Positions 46,662-54,322 of a stretch of 54,322 nucleotides of DNA are shown piece after piece. The stretch's first letter is position 1, and the number at the start of each line of letters is the position of its first letter. A program made the translations under genes and the position numbers. The notes beneath the pieces were generated by a model. The model ran no database searches, was not told the origin of the DNA, and saw only the letters and a list, made by a program, of their open reading frames with translations. This DNA is from a virus, in the IMG/VR virus record IMGVR_UViG_3300020436_002755, positions 1-54,322 of that record. One strand, 5' to 3'.

Positions 46662-48112
46662 GAGAAATTAAACTCCGCAAATTCTTTCTTGAATTTCATT
46701 TTACCTCCAGTTGCTTTATCGAATGATGGCTCATCGTCATCTTCTTTCCATGGAGCGTTAAATTTACCTTTTTTTGTTTTATTTTCTGCCATGCGATCTA
46801 TCAAATCATCTTGTGCAGATTCTTCAAGATCGTATAACTTCATTTTAGCACGATCAATACCAATAACAAATCTCTTTGATGATGTTGGATCGTTATATCT
46901 ATTCTTGAGTTGTTTGACCAACATTTGACCAAGACCTTCAAGTTCTTCAGTAGATATCAAAGCGAACATCAAGTCGGCAGTTGCAGGAAGACCGAACGAT
47001 TCAGATGTATCTTCAAGACCTACATCTGTACTTGTGAAACCTGAACGTGTGGTCTGCGTGGCTGACACAATTGGCACATCATATTCTACTGCCATGCCAC
47101 GCAGTTCTTCAGCAATGGATTTTATGAATGTATAAGAATTTACATTCGCACCTTGCTTCAATCTTGCAGATGAACAAATGTTGAGATAATCAACAAAAAT
47201 AATCTGCGGAACAAATTGTCTTTTGAGTTTCAATTCACTCAATAAATTACGAAAATGATTTGTATTAGCGGCGGCAGTCGGATACTCTTTGACAATCAAT
47301 TTACCGTCTGTCACTTTACTTATACTTGCGACTTTTCTATCATATAAATCTTTTGGCAATTGTTTCAGATCATCAAGTGTAATGTTCATCAAATTTGCAT
47401 CAATTCTTTCTGCAATCTTTTCTTCTGCCATCTCAAGTGTGATATACAAGACATTCTGACCTTGAGACAAACAACTGGACGCCATGTGACACATGAACAA
47501 AGACTTACCTACACCAGTGCCTGCAATCGCAATATTGAGAGTTTTGTTCGGCAGACCGCCATTTGTAATCTTATTGAAATATTCTAAATCAAATGGTATT
47601 CGTTGTTCAATTTGATGATATGATTCGTATCTTGCTTCAGCATCTTCAATATAATCATGACCGATGTGAGGATCAAAACAGACTGCAAGTGCATCAGATA
47701 AAATTGCAGGTATCGCACCTTTGTCTTTCTCTGTTTTCTTTTGACCATCAATAATTGAAATAGATTCTAGAACTGCATTATAGATTGCTTTATCTTGACA
47801 AAATTGTTCGGTAGTGTCAATGAGCCATTCTGTTTCTGATTGCTCATTCTTATTAGTCTCATAAACATTAAGTCTTTCTATGAGACCCTTGAACTGGTCT
47901 TCTTGTAATTTAGAATTTTCATTAAGTTCGATTACAAGAGATTCCTTTGTTGGTGATACATTATATTTCTGAATAAATTTATTGATTTCCTCAAACAGAA
48001 TTTTATCTGTGTGTTCAAGAAAATAATCATTCTTCAGATATGGTAATGATTTTCTGACAAAATCATCATTGTATAATAGGTTCCTTAAAATCGTATCTTC
48101 TATTCTTTCCAT
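46658..48112 (-). CDS. gp41: Replicative DNA helicase, T4 gp41 / DnaB type
   Basis: The RecA-like motor has Walker A IAGTGVGKSLF (about 196-206), Walker B in IIFVDYLNI and the arginine-finger region near KNRYNDPTSSKRFVIGID, which fits the hexameric DnaB/gp41 family. Length (484) matches T4 gp41. It unwinds the fork and couples with primase gp61. ATG at 48112 or GTG at 48118 are both possible starts; neither has a clear Shine-Dalgarno. It overlaps the small gene upstream by 47 bases, giving tight coupling. Confidence 0.9.
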   Translation of the reverse strand: MERIEDTILRNLLYNDDFVRKSLPYLKNDYFLEHTDKILFEEINKFIQKYNVSPTKESLVIELNENSKLQEDQFKGLIERLNVYETNKNEQSETEWLIDTTEQFCQDKAIYNAVLESISIIDGQKKTEKDKGAIPAILSDALAVCFDPHIGHDYIEDAEARYESYHQIEQRIPFDLEYFNKITNGGLPNKTLNIAIAGTGVGKSLFMCHMASSCLSQGQNVLYITLEMAEEKIAERIDANLMNITLDDLKQLPKDLYDRKVASISKVTDGKLIVKEYPTAAANTNHFRNLLSELKLKRQFVPQIIFVDYLNICSSARLKQGANVNSYTFIKSIAEELRGMAVEYDVPIVSATQTTRSGFTSTDVGLEDTSESFGLPATADLMFALISTEELEGLGQMLVKQLKNRYNDPTSSKRFVIGIDRAKMKLYDLEESAQDDLIDRMAENKTKKGKFNAPWKEDDDEPSFDKATGGKMKFKKEFAEFNFS

Positions 48113-48413
48113 CCTCACTTTCGGTTACTTCGATGTTTTCTTGTATTACTTCAATAAGAATATCTCCGATAAGAGTTTCAAACTCTTTACCTTCTTCATC
48201 GGCATATTGTTTATTGACAATTTCTTCAGGAATTTCAATTATATCATATTCAAATTTGTATGTCAATGTGCCGTCATCATTAGCATTTTCATTGACACCA
48301 AATTTATTATATTTGTAAATTACATCTTTAAATTTACCTTCTGTTATTTGAAAGACTTGTTGATCATCACTGTCATTCTGTGGATTCGGTACTATCTGGT
48401 ACCACTTCTTCAT
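48066..48413 (-). CDS. Hypothetical protein between uvsX and gp41, 115 aa
   Basis: The ATG at 48413 ([15 protein letters not shown]) lies within the end of uvsX; a longer frame is available but would overlap it by about 90 bases. The protein has a beta-rich first half ([16 protein letters not shown]) and an acidic C-terminal helix ([18 protein letters not shown]). The same position is filled by similar small proteins in other marine T4-like phages. Role unknown, possibly in replication. Confidence 0.55.
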   Translation of the reverse strand: MKKWYQIVPNPQNDSDDQQVFQITEGKFKDVIYKYNKFGVNENANDDGTLTYKFEYDIIEIPEEIVNKQYADEEGKEFETLIGDILIEVIQENIEVTESEDGKNRRYDFKEPIIQ

Positions 48414-49428
48414 CGACTGATTTTGTTCCATATAAAAACTTTTCTTTACAGAAATCGTCAATTTTTTTCATGACATCTTCTGTAAAATATTTTTCAGGTT
48501 GTTGCAAAATTTGCTTGCCAAACATTTTTGATCCATCTGGCAACTCAAAACGTGTAGAGACTTTAGTAAAGATACCTGCTTCTTCAGCAAGTTCAAGCAT
48601 ACCATACCATCTATCTAAACCTTTGTCATATGTGACAAGAGCATCTACCATTTTATTTTCCACTGTCAATCTAGACTTGTGATTTTTACAGTGAATAATA
48701 TTACCAATAACTTCTGTTCCTTCTTTCTCTTTTCTCTTTGAGAGAAAAACAATATTGCTTGATGCGTAATACAACCCTGTACCACCACCCATCACTTGTT
48801 GAGGAAACATTACACCTACTTGTGAATATGTATGATTTGTAACAAGCATAGGAACTTTTGCTTTACCTGCTTTGAGTGTCAATACTCTAAATGCTCCTTT
48901 TACAAGGGCGGCTCGTGTCATATCTTTTGTCTCTTTACCATCAGCAATGTCAGTCAATTCTTTTGATGTAGATAGCATACCTAGACTATCAAGACAAATC
49001 ATCATAGGTTTGCGTTCTTGATCAGCAAGATATTTGTCTAGAATTTTTGTTGATTGATGTGCAAACTCTTGTATTGATGCGACTGGTAACATAACCATAC
49101 GAGAAGAATCGATACCTCTCTTCTCTATCATGTCTTTTGTTATTGCAGATTCAGACTCAAAGTAAAGAACACCACCGTCAGGGTTATCTGACAAAAACTG
49201 TTTGACAATACCCAATACGAAAAATGTTTTTCCTGTAGCCGATTCTCCAGCAAAGGCGGTAATCTTGTTTCCTGGAAGCCCGCCATAGATACTTCCCGAT
49301 AGTAAAGCATTGAGAGCATAACTACCGGAATCGATAAAGGATTCAACATCACCTGCTTCAACACCATCAGCAACCAATCCAGCATATTCATTTCCTGTCT
49401 CCTTAATCATGTCTGTCAAAAAACTCAT
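48373..49428 (-). CDS. uvsX: UvsX recombinase (RecA/Rad51 family)
   Basis: Walker A GESATGKT (61-68), a long RecA-type core with [11 protein letters not shown] (Walker B) and the DNA-binding loop region near [19 protein letters not shown]. Length 351 is close to T4 UvsX (391). It coats single-stranded DNA and drives strand exchange, needed for recombination-dependent replication and repair. It lies right after gp43, ten bases downstream, and overlaps the next gene by about 40 bases. Confidence 0.92.
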   Translation of the reverse strand: MSFLTDMIKETGNEYAGLVADGVEAGDVESFIDSGSYALNALLSGSIYGGLPGNKITAFAGESATGKTFFVLGIVKQFLSDNPDGGVLYFESESAITKDMIEKRGIDSSRMVMLPVASIQEFAHQSTKILDKYLADQERKPMMICLDSLGMLSTSKELTDIADGKETKDMTRAALVKGAFRVLTLKAGKAKVPMLVTNHTYSQVGVMFPQQVMGGGTGLYYASSNIVFLSKRKEKEGTEVIGNIIHCKNHKSRLTVENKMVDALVTYDKGLDRWYGMLELAEEAGIFTKVSTRFELPDGSKMFGKQILQQPEKYFTEDVMKKIDDFCKEKFLYGTKSVDEEVVPDSTESTE

Positions 49429-49437
49429 AACAACTCC

Positions 49438-51957
49438 TTAAACAAAAAAATTATCAATTGTATATCTCTTTTCATAGTCCCAACCTACGCAATTCAATAT
49501 ATCTTTCAACGGATCAAGAAATGTTTTCTCAAATTGCGTATCGTAGTCAATAAATTTATGTAAATCAAATTCAGCAGGCAATGTGTTACCCATACTGATA
49601 ACTGTATCACCTACTGGATTTGGTGTTTTAAGATACGAAAACTTTATCTTCTCACCCTCTTGAATGATCTGATATTTCTTCGTAAGTTTATGTTGCTTCA
49701 GCAAATTATTATGTATAATCGTGCCTTTCACATGTATTGGTGTTCCTTTCTTGTACAACATCGTTGCATCACTATACTTTGCAATACCTTTGACTGAACG
49801 AGGAAACGCAACATCTTCAGGTGGTAATGCCTCAAATTGATTACGAAAACTTTCAACAAATGCAATCATATCATCTTCTGTATCGTTCATCAAAATCTTA
49901 TATGCATCAGCAAGTTTTTGTCTCACAATAGCAGGTGTTGAAGATTTGACTGATTCAAGACCTTTAACTTTAATTTTAGGCTTCTCAAATCGCACACCCT
50001 CACTATCATGTACATTAATGATATAGTGTTTCTTACCAGTCCAGATTGCTCTGTCAGCAAGAACCTCACGTTTCATGAACATCTTTTGCTGATATGCATT
50101 CATGTATTCACGCAAACCATTGAATGATCTGTCAATACATTCTTGTACTTTACCTTCACATACTTTGTCAAGAAAGTCAATTACCTTTTTCTTGTCGCTT
50201 GTATCATCGAATACACTCTTAACAAGATCTTCAAGATTAACATAGATCGAATCTGTATCAGATGCAATGACATAATCTTTATCTTCTGTTTTGAGTATTC
50301 TGTTTAGATATTCATTCACATCTCTCTCAACCCATCTGGTAGATAACTGACCACCAGTTGTAATTGCTTCTGCACATCTCACATCAAAGAAACGAAAATA
50401 CTGATTACCCAAAGCACCATAAGCAGAATTAAGTTGAATCTTTCTAGCCATCTGCATGTTGTCAAGTCTTGCAACTTCCTTAGATAATCTTACACGTTCA
50501 GACGGATTCTTTTCATTTTCATATAGTTGTTGAGTTTCAAGCATTTGCTTCTTGAACTTGGATCTCTCATTATACATACGCTCCATCATAGCAGGCAGAA
50601 ACCCTTGCATGTCTCTGCGAAAATGATAGCCATTTGCGGCCATGCTCAAGTTCTGTCTCTTGCAATATGATGTATTCATTTCTCTACCGAGAAGTTTATC
50701 AACTGTTACTGCTTGTGGTGGATAATCAAGAACCATCGTTTCAGGTGACACATTATACTGCATAATCAAATGCGGATACAAACTATTCAAGTCAAATGAT
50801 ACAACCCAGTTGTATGCACCAGGTTCTGGTTCTTTCACATAAGCACCTTCATATGGATTGTCTTTGAAAGTATCTTTCTTTGGTGGTAGTACAATACCTT
50901 TGCCACGCAATTCATTATATATCAAAGTGTCCCACATTCTTACTTGTGTGAAGACATCTGTGAAATTTACTTTTGCATCATATGCAAGAACAACTGCGGT
51001 CTCAATCAACTTTAGTTTGTCTTCAAGTTTATCTACAAGATCAACGTCTTTCACGTTGTAATCCATAAACTTCTGAAAGTCTTGTTTATACAATTGATGC
51101 AGATTGTCAAACTCTGAATAGTCTAATTTACGCTCACCAAGTTCTACGTGTGCGATATGATCAAGTCTGTAATTTTCTTGTTGTGTATATGTGAATTTAC
51201 GATAGAGGTCAAGATAGTCAAGTGTGGCGGCACCAACCAACTCAAATGCTTGTTGTTCTCGTGTGCCACCAAAACCCATTTGATTGACTGTTCTCTCACT
51301 CACAAACTTCCACGGCGACAATCTCTGATATTCAGGTTTATCAAACAACCGATTTATACGATTGACAAGAAACGGTATGTCAAAAAACTTTACATTCCAA
51401 CCAGTCACAATATCAACATCAAGTTTTTCCCAGAATGAAAGAAACTCTTGTAACATGTGAATCTCATTAGAGCATCGTACATATGTTACATTCTCATCGC
51501 TTGGTGTATATTCACCACAACCAAAAGAATAAAATTTTCCTTTGACTTTTACAGTAATTGATATGACTTCTTCTGACGCAATTTGTGGATCAGGAAAACC
51601 ATTCTCTGAACCAGTCTCTATGTCAATATTCGCAATGCTGATTTGATTGATATCATAGTAGATATCGTTAGGAAAGTTATCAGCAATAAAACAATAATGA
51701 AAGTTTGTATTGCCGTAAATCTTGAAGTTATCTACACCCTCGTACTTGCGAATGAAATCTCTTGCTTCGTTAATAGAACCGCATGGAACTTCTGATACGT
51801 TCTCACCCTCAAGGGTTTTCCATTTAGATTCTTTTGCTGAAGGGATGAATAGGGAAGGGTTGTAATCTACTTTTTGTTTGAAGTGTCGGCCTTTGTCATC
51901 TATACCACGATAGAAGATCTGACCTTTTACATTTTGGACGTTAGTATAAAAACTCAT
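49438..51957 (-). CDS. gp43: DNA polymerase, T4 gp43 (family B)
   Basis: A complete 839-residue family B polymerase. Exonuclease motif ANIDIETGSE (about 110) and the late exo residues near DYNVKDVDLV; polymerase motif A SFDLNSLYPHLIM (about 385-400), motif B KIQLNSAYGALGNQ and motif C IASDTDSIYV (about 565). It replicates the genome with proofreading. There is no visible Shine-Dalgarno; an out-of-frame ATG five bases upstream overlaps the start region (see findings). RegA, encoded upstream, represses such starts in T4. The promoter is at 52011-52039. Confidence 0.95.
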   Translation of the reverse strand: MSFYTNVQNVKGQIFYRGIDDKGRHFKQKVDYNPSLFIPSAKESKWKTLEGENVSEVPCGSINEARDFIRKYEGVDNFKIYGNTNFHYCFIADNFPNDIYYDINQISIANIDIETGSENGFPDPQIASEEVISITVKVKGKFYSFGCGEYTPSDENVTYVRCSNEIHMLQEFLSFWEKLDVDIVTGWNVKFFDIPFLVNRINRLFDKPEYQRLSPWKFVSERTVNQMGFGGTREQQAFELVGAATLDYLDLYRKFTYTQQENYRLDHIAHVELGERKLDYSEFDNLHQLYKQDFQKFMDYNVKDVDLVDKLEDKLKLIETAVVLAYDAKVNFTDVFTQVRMWDTLIYNELRGKGIVLPPKKDTFKDNPYEGAYVKEPEPGAYNWVVSFDLNSLYPHLIMQYNVSPETMVLDYPPQAVTVDKLLGREMNTSYCKRQNLSMAANGYHFRRDMQGFLPAMMERMYNERSKFKKQMLETQQLYENEKNPSERVRLSKEVARLDNMQMARKIQLNSAYGALGNQYFRFFDVRCAEAITTGGQLSTRWVERDVNEYLNRILKTEDKDYVIASDTDSIYVNLEDLVKSVFDDTSDKKKVIDFLDKVCEGKVQECIDRSFNGLREYMNAYQQKMFMKREVLADRAIWTGKKHYIINVHDSEGVRFEKPKIKVKGLESVKSSTPAIVRQKLADAYKILMNDTEDDMIAFVESFRNQFEALPPEDVAFPRSVKGIAKYSDATMLYKKGTPIHVKGTIIHNNLLKQHKLTKKYQIIQEGEKIKFSYLKTPNPVGDTVISMGNTLPAEFDLHKFIDYDTQFEKTFLDPLKDILNCVGWDYEKRYTIDNFFV

Positions 51958-52010
51958 GCATTAAATTTTGTATATCTATATTGATAGGGACTCCCAATTT
52001 GATCTAGTTT

Positions 52011-52039
52011 ATCATAACACAAAAGTATGTGCTTGTCAA
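52011..52039 (-). promoter_or_regulatory. Sigma70-type promoter for gp43
   Basis: On the minus strand: TTGACA (52039-52034), 17-base spacer, TATGAT (52016-52011), about 54 bases before the gp43 ATG. The 154-base gap 51958-52111 holds this promoter, a small GGG-AGT-CCC hairpin and the leader; no gene is seen there. Confidence 0.65.
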
Positions 52040-52111
52040 TCCAAGTTCGTTTGGATTGAAAAGCACCTATTAAAAATAAAAACTGTAAGTATGTTTTCCA
52101 ATATAATGTTT

Positions 52112-52576
52112 TTATGGTTTCCATGGCAAATACTTGCCTTTTGTTTTTTGATTTATAATTAATCCATTATGGCGATTAGAACCATCATTTCTATACGAAC
52201 AATGGACCCACCCACTATTAGGGTCGCCCTCTGGATCGTGAAATTCTAGTATAATCTGGTCAAAATCACAGTTCTTATAAACCCATGTCGCTAATTCTTT
52301 ATTTGATAGTCCATTAATTTCAAAATCGGCGGCTTGGCCTTTTGCATGTTGTGATTTACCTGAACTTCCCACTGCTTCACATAATTTAACTGACCTGAAT
52401 CCAGAGTTGATACGGACTGCTTTACCGAAATGCTCTCTGACAGGTTGAAGAATATGGCAACAAAGATTTGTTAATGCGACAACTTCTTCTACCGTAGGTT
52501 CGTTTGGTATATTTCTACGAATAGCGGTATCTGAAAATGTCATTTCTTTTAACGAAAAATTCTTTGTCAGTTTCAA
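52112..52576 (-). CDS. Peptidase M15-type endolysin (D-Ala-D-Ala carboxypeptidase fold)
   Basis: The peptidase M15 metal site is visible: H77 and D84 in QHAKGQAADFEI and H125 in GWVHCSY, with the SGFRS segment at 58-62. About 154 residues, no signal peptide, so it needs a holin to reach peptidoglycan. It would cleave peptide cross-bridges during lysis. The start is a TTG at 52576 six bases behind AGGAG, just downstream of the hsp20 terminator; the next ATG would remove 11 residues. Confidence 0.8.
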   Translation of the reverse strand: MKLTKNFSLKEMTFSDTAIRRNIPNEPTVEEVVALTNLCCHILQPVREHFGKAVRINSGFRSVKLCEAVGSSGKSQHAKGQAADFEINGLSNKELATWVYKNCDFDQIILEFHDPEGDPNSGWVHCSYRNDGSNRHNGLIINQKTKGKYLPWKP

Positions 52577-52587
52577 GTTTTGCTCCT

Positions 52588-52613
52588 AAAAAAGGCGGTC
52601 CGAAGACCGCCTC
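52588..52613 (-). terminator. Rho-independent terminator after hsp20
   Basis: On the minus strand AGGCGGTC-TTCG-GACCGCCT (8-bp stem with a stable UUCG loop) followed by six T residues: a textbook intrinsic terminator six bases after the hsp20 stop. The endolysin ribosome-binding site begins directly after the T-run, so some read-through or processing is needed to express it, unless a separate promoter exists. Confidence 0.88.
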
Positions 52614-52618
52614 AAAAG

Positions 52619-53104
52619 TTATACTACTTTGTGATCTACAACTTTCACTCCATCATTGATTGGAATTTCACGAGGTTTCTTTTCCTCAGGAATTACTCTT
52701 TCCAAGTCAATAGTAAGAAGCCCGTTATACAGGTCTGCACCCTTCACAACTACATCGTCGGATAGGGTAAATCTACGAGAAAATTGCCTCTTCGCAATTC
52801 CACGATGAAGGAAGTCATTTCCTTCCTCTTTTTCAGAGGGAACGGTCTTAATTGAAAGTGTGCCGTCCGCCACTTCTACCTGTAATTCGTCTTTAGAGAA
52901 TCCAGCGAGTGCCATCTCTATTTGATACGCAAACTCACCAGTTTTTTTGATGTTATATGGAGGGTATCCTGTGCTTGCAGTAGCACCAGAATCAACATCA
53001 AATAGACGAGAGAAAAAAGAGTCAAATCCAACACTTGCTTGGAATGCTCTTTCAAAGTCTCGGATGTTTTGTGGGAATGTTATAGACATTTGACTATTCA
53101 ACAT
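52619..53104 (-). CDS. hsp20: Small heat-shock protein Hsp20 (alpha-crystallin family)
   Basis: The 161-residue protein has an N-terminal SITFPQNIRDFERAFQASVG-type segment, an alpha-crystallin domain (about 50-140) with the characteristic VADGTLSIKTVPSEKEEGND stretch and VKGADLYNGLLTIDLER, and the I-x-I-type end EIPINDG. Such chaperones hold unfolded proteins. T4-like marine phages typically carry hsp20 between regA and 43, as here. AGGAGATA precedes the ATG. Tandem early and late promoters and two leader hairpins lie upstream. Confidence 0.88.
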   Translation of the reverse strand: MLNSQMSITFPQNIRDFERAFQASVGFDSFFSRLFDVDSGATASTGYPPYNIKKTGEFAYQIEMALAGFSKDELQVEVADGTLSIKTVPSEKEEGNDFLHRGIAKRQFSRRFTLSDDVVVKGADLYNGLLTIDLERVIPEEKKPREIPINDGVKVVDHKVV

Positions 53105-53160
53105 AATTATCTCCTATATTAGCGAGATTAGTTTTGGAGTTACGCAATGGCTAACTCCGT

Positions 53161-53205
53161 GTGGCAATATGCCACAAAAAGAGGTGCCCTAAATTGGCAC
53201 ACCTC
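53161..53205 (-). terminator. Leader hairpins of hsp20: terminator-like stem and second stem
   Basis: On the minus strand, GAGGTG(T)GCC, AATTTA, GGGCACCTC then TTTTT (53205-53176), followed by a second perfect stem GTGGC-ATATT-GCCAC (53175-53161). The first is intrinsic-terminator-like, close to the promoters at 53222-53261. It could end dUTPase transcripts, or act as an attenuator or stabiliser of the hsp20 message. Confidence 0.55.
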
Positions 53206-53221
53206 ATAACAACTATAATTC

Positions 53222-53229
53222 TATTTATA
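53222..53229 (-). promoter_or_regulatory. T4-type late promoter for hsp20, exact TATAAATA
   Basis: Perfect TATAAATA on the minus strand, five bases downstream of the sigma70-type -10, so early and late transcription can start within a few bases of each other. It lies about 118 bases before the hsp20 ATG. Confidence 0.65.
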
Positions 53230-53233
53230 AAAA

Positions 53234-53261
53234 ATTATACCACAGATTTCGGATTTGTCAA
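53234..53261 (-). promoter_or_regulatory. Sigma70-type promoter for hsp20
   Basis: TTGACA (53261-53256), 16-base spacer, perfect TATAAT (53239-53234) on the minus strand. It overlaps the last codons of the dUTPase gene. Confidence 0.7.
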
Positions 53262-53809
53262 GTCCCTGTAGAACCAAATCCACCATCTCTGTCAGTCTTT
53301 TGTTTTGGTCTTTCTTGAATTTTTTCAATAGAATAATATTCTGTTCTTCTTAATTCTGCTTGTGCTATTCTGTCACCATGACATACTTCTAAAGCATCAT
53401 GGCCTATATTAATCATAATACAATTACATTCTTCTACGTAATCTTCATCTATGATACCTACATTATTTGCAGTAATTAATCCATTCTTTAATGCATTACC
53501 AGAACGAGGATGAACTTTGATATAATACCCAGGAGGTATATCAAAAATAATACCTGTCGGTATAAGATATCTCCACTGAGGTATCATATCAATACAATCT
53601 GTATCTAATATTATTTCTTTTTTATGACCATATTGATTGTATGCCATGATATGTTCGCCTCTTCTCAAATAAGCATTGAGGTCAAAACATGCTGATTTTT
53701 CTGTTGCTAATGCTGGTATTTCAACATCATTGTGCAAACGAAAAACACCTAATTTTTGTTGTATTTTAATAGAATCCACGGTACTCCAATAATCAACTGA
53801 ATCGCCCAT
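53258..53809 (-). CDS. dut: dUTPase (deoxyuridine 5'-triphosphate nucleotidohydrolase)
   Basis: The ATG at 53809 is chosen; a TTG six codons earlier overlaps regA more. The trimeric dUTPase motifs are ordered: motif I ACFDLNAYLRRGE (motif-I-like), motif III HPRSGNALKNGL with NNVGIIDEDY, and the C-terminal motif V RDGGFGSTGT that closes on the nucleotide. It removes dUTP, preventing uracil in DNA, and provides dUMP for ThyX. It follows regA by one base, and the hsp20 promoter overlaps its end. At 183 residues it is a little longer than the usual ~150. Confidence 0.85.
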   Translation of the reverse strand: MGDSVDYWSTVDSIKIQQKLGVFRLHNDVEIPALATEKSACFDLNAYLRRGEHIMAYNQYGHKKEIILDTDCIDMIPQWRYLIPTGIIFDIPPGYYIKVHPRSGNALKNGLITANNVGIIDEDYVEECNCIMINIGHDALEVCHGDRIAQAELRRTEYYSIEKIQERPKQKTDRDGGFGSTGT

Positions 53810-53810
53810 G

Positions 53811-54209
53811 TCAGGACTTTTTGCCAATATTATATTTGGGAGTAAGAGTCCATTCGTCTTTCTCTGAAAAAGACAATATTTTTAATTGATTGAGAGAAAC
53901 AACAGGATCTTTTGTTCTTTCTGGATCAACTATACTCAACAATTCCCACTCTGCTAAAAGATTTGTAATTGTATTTCTTCTAGCAATATCATTATCTGAA
54001 AAATTTGTAGGCTTACCATCTAAAGCAAACAATTCTTTGAAATGTACAATATAATATTTCTGTTGTTTGTGTAAAATGTGACAAGACTGAAATAGTGTTT
54101 TGTCTTTACGTGAGGCAACGCCAATGCGTGTTAGCGTTTCTTTTATTTTTAAAAAGTCATCCGATTCTTTAATATTGACTTCGATCATTTGATCAACGCC
54201 ATAGGTCAT
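53811..54209 (-). CDS. regA: RegA translational repressor
   Basis: Strong likeness to T4 RegA: IEVNIKESDDFLKIKETLTR, then KTLFQSCHILHKQQKYYIVH and KELFALDGKP, ending DEWTLTPKYNIGKK. RegA binds AU-rich start regions of early mRNAs, including its own and replication genes, and blocks initiation. The ATG at 54209 overlaps the upstream TGA as ATGA; the ATG at 54188 (MIEVN) matches the T4 start, so either may be used. Order gp62-regA is as in T4. Confidence 0.9.
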   Translation of the reverse strand: MTYGVDQMIEVNIKESDDFLKIKETLTRIGVASRKDKTLFQSCHILHKQQKYYIVHFKELFALDGKPTNFSDNDIARRNTITNLLAEWELLSIVDPERTKDPVVSLNQLKILSFSEKDEWTLTPKYNIGKKS

Positions 54210-54322
54210 TTCACTCCTTTCATTCCGCCCTTATCTAAAACTATTTTCATCTGCTCTATATCTTCGGTTGTCAATAAGGGTAAAACTTCTTTTGCTCGTT
54301 TAATACTATAACCATAAAATTC
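54206..54322 (-). CDS. gp62: C-terminus of clamp-loader subunit, T4 gp62-like (partial)
   Basis: The frame enters from the right edge and ends at 54206 with 38 residues: EFYGYSIKRAKEVLPLLTTE and a charged end. The YGYS-x-x-x-A-K/R-E-x-L pattern and the position directly before regA fit gp62, the small clamp-loader subunit, following the T4 order 45-44-62-regA-43. Too short for certainty by sequence alone. Confidence 0.6.
   Translation of the reverse strand, partial: EFYGYSIKRAKEVLPLLTTEDIEQMKIVLDKGGMKGVK

Noticed and set aside
51968-52162. Plus-strand open frame opposite the gp43 leader
   Set aside because: It lacks a ribosome-binding site and covers the gp43 promoter and the end of the endolysin gene on the other strand.
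1-54322. Integrase, transposase or attachment site
   Set aside because: No tyrosine or serine recombinase, transposase motif or repeat pair was seen; the genome looks strictly lytic in this window.

Overview
The window is a piece of an AT-rich, tightly packed, lytic T4-like myovirus genome. Nearly every gene is on the minus strand, many joined by ATGA or TGATG overlaps. The lineage call rests on the T4 core genes at the right: a gp62 C-terminus, regA, DNA polymerase gp43, uvsX, helicase gp41, and further left primase gp61. It also rests on T4-type late promoters (TATAAATA) and on hsp20 beside regA/43, as in marine T4-like phages of cyanobacteria and SAR11. Alphaproteobacterial-style cargo (IscU/IscA, bS21, NMT1 and BMP binding proteins, monomeric B12-dependent ribonucleotide reductase) suggests a marine pelagiphage-like virus. 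The host itself cannot be read from the sequence.

Layout in + coordinates (minus-strand transcription runs right to left). 1-6.1 kb: small accessory genes, including a 2H phosphoesterase, three proteins with a T4-like capsid-targeting N-terminus, a histone H1-like peptide, ribosomal protein bS21, IscU and IscA, a secreted NUC1 nuclease, a holin-like protein and a 29-residue cysteine-rich peptide. 6.1-12.2 kb: envelope-directed genes, including a PycTM-like membrane protein, a GNAT enzyme, a lipoprotein lipase, a Cys-rich lipoprotein, an amino-acid-binding-protein fusion, a membrane-tethered c-type cytochrome and small membrane proteins. 12.27-13.34 kb: the only plus-strand unit, with its own late promoter, holding an AsnRS-like/archaeal-type asparagine synthetase core and an unusual tRNA-like RNA. 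13.35-22.65 kb: a near-continuous minus-strand operon with a purine-type phosphoribosyltransferase, a BMP-family and an NMT1-family binding protein, ABC ATPase and permease, an arylsulfotransferase-like propeller, a 2OG oxygenase, PRPP synthetase, an SGNH hydrolase, OMP decarboxylase and an orotate-PRTase-like protein. 22.66-29.4 kb: nucleotide and DNA metabolism (RuvC-like resolvase, class II RNR, ThyX, primase) and a PLP-enzyme/oxygenase pair.

29.4-38.5 kb holds virion and fibre genes, including a 1243-aa fibre and a shorter fibre sharing its N-terminal domain. 38.4-45.7 kb holds a second group of capsid-targeted or head-associated proteins, among them a nucleotidyltransferase and a ligase-like enzyme that may be packaged with the DNA. 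45.7-54.3 kb holds the replication core, a peptidase M15 endolysin, Hsp20, dUTPase and RegA.

Taken together, the phage appears to import nucleobases or their precursors, charge them with PRPP, complete UMP synthesis, reduce ribonucleotides and make dTMP for its AT-rich genome. It also brings help for Fe-S assembly, translation and possibly electron transfer. Expression signals include six TTGACA-N16/17-TATAAT type promoters, exact and near-consensus late promoters, and three intrinsic-terminator hairpins, two of which sit in leaders directly downstream of promoters.
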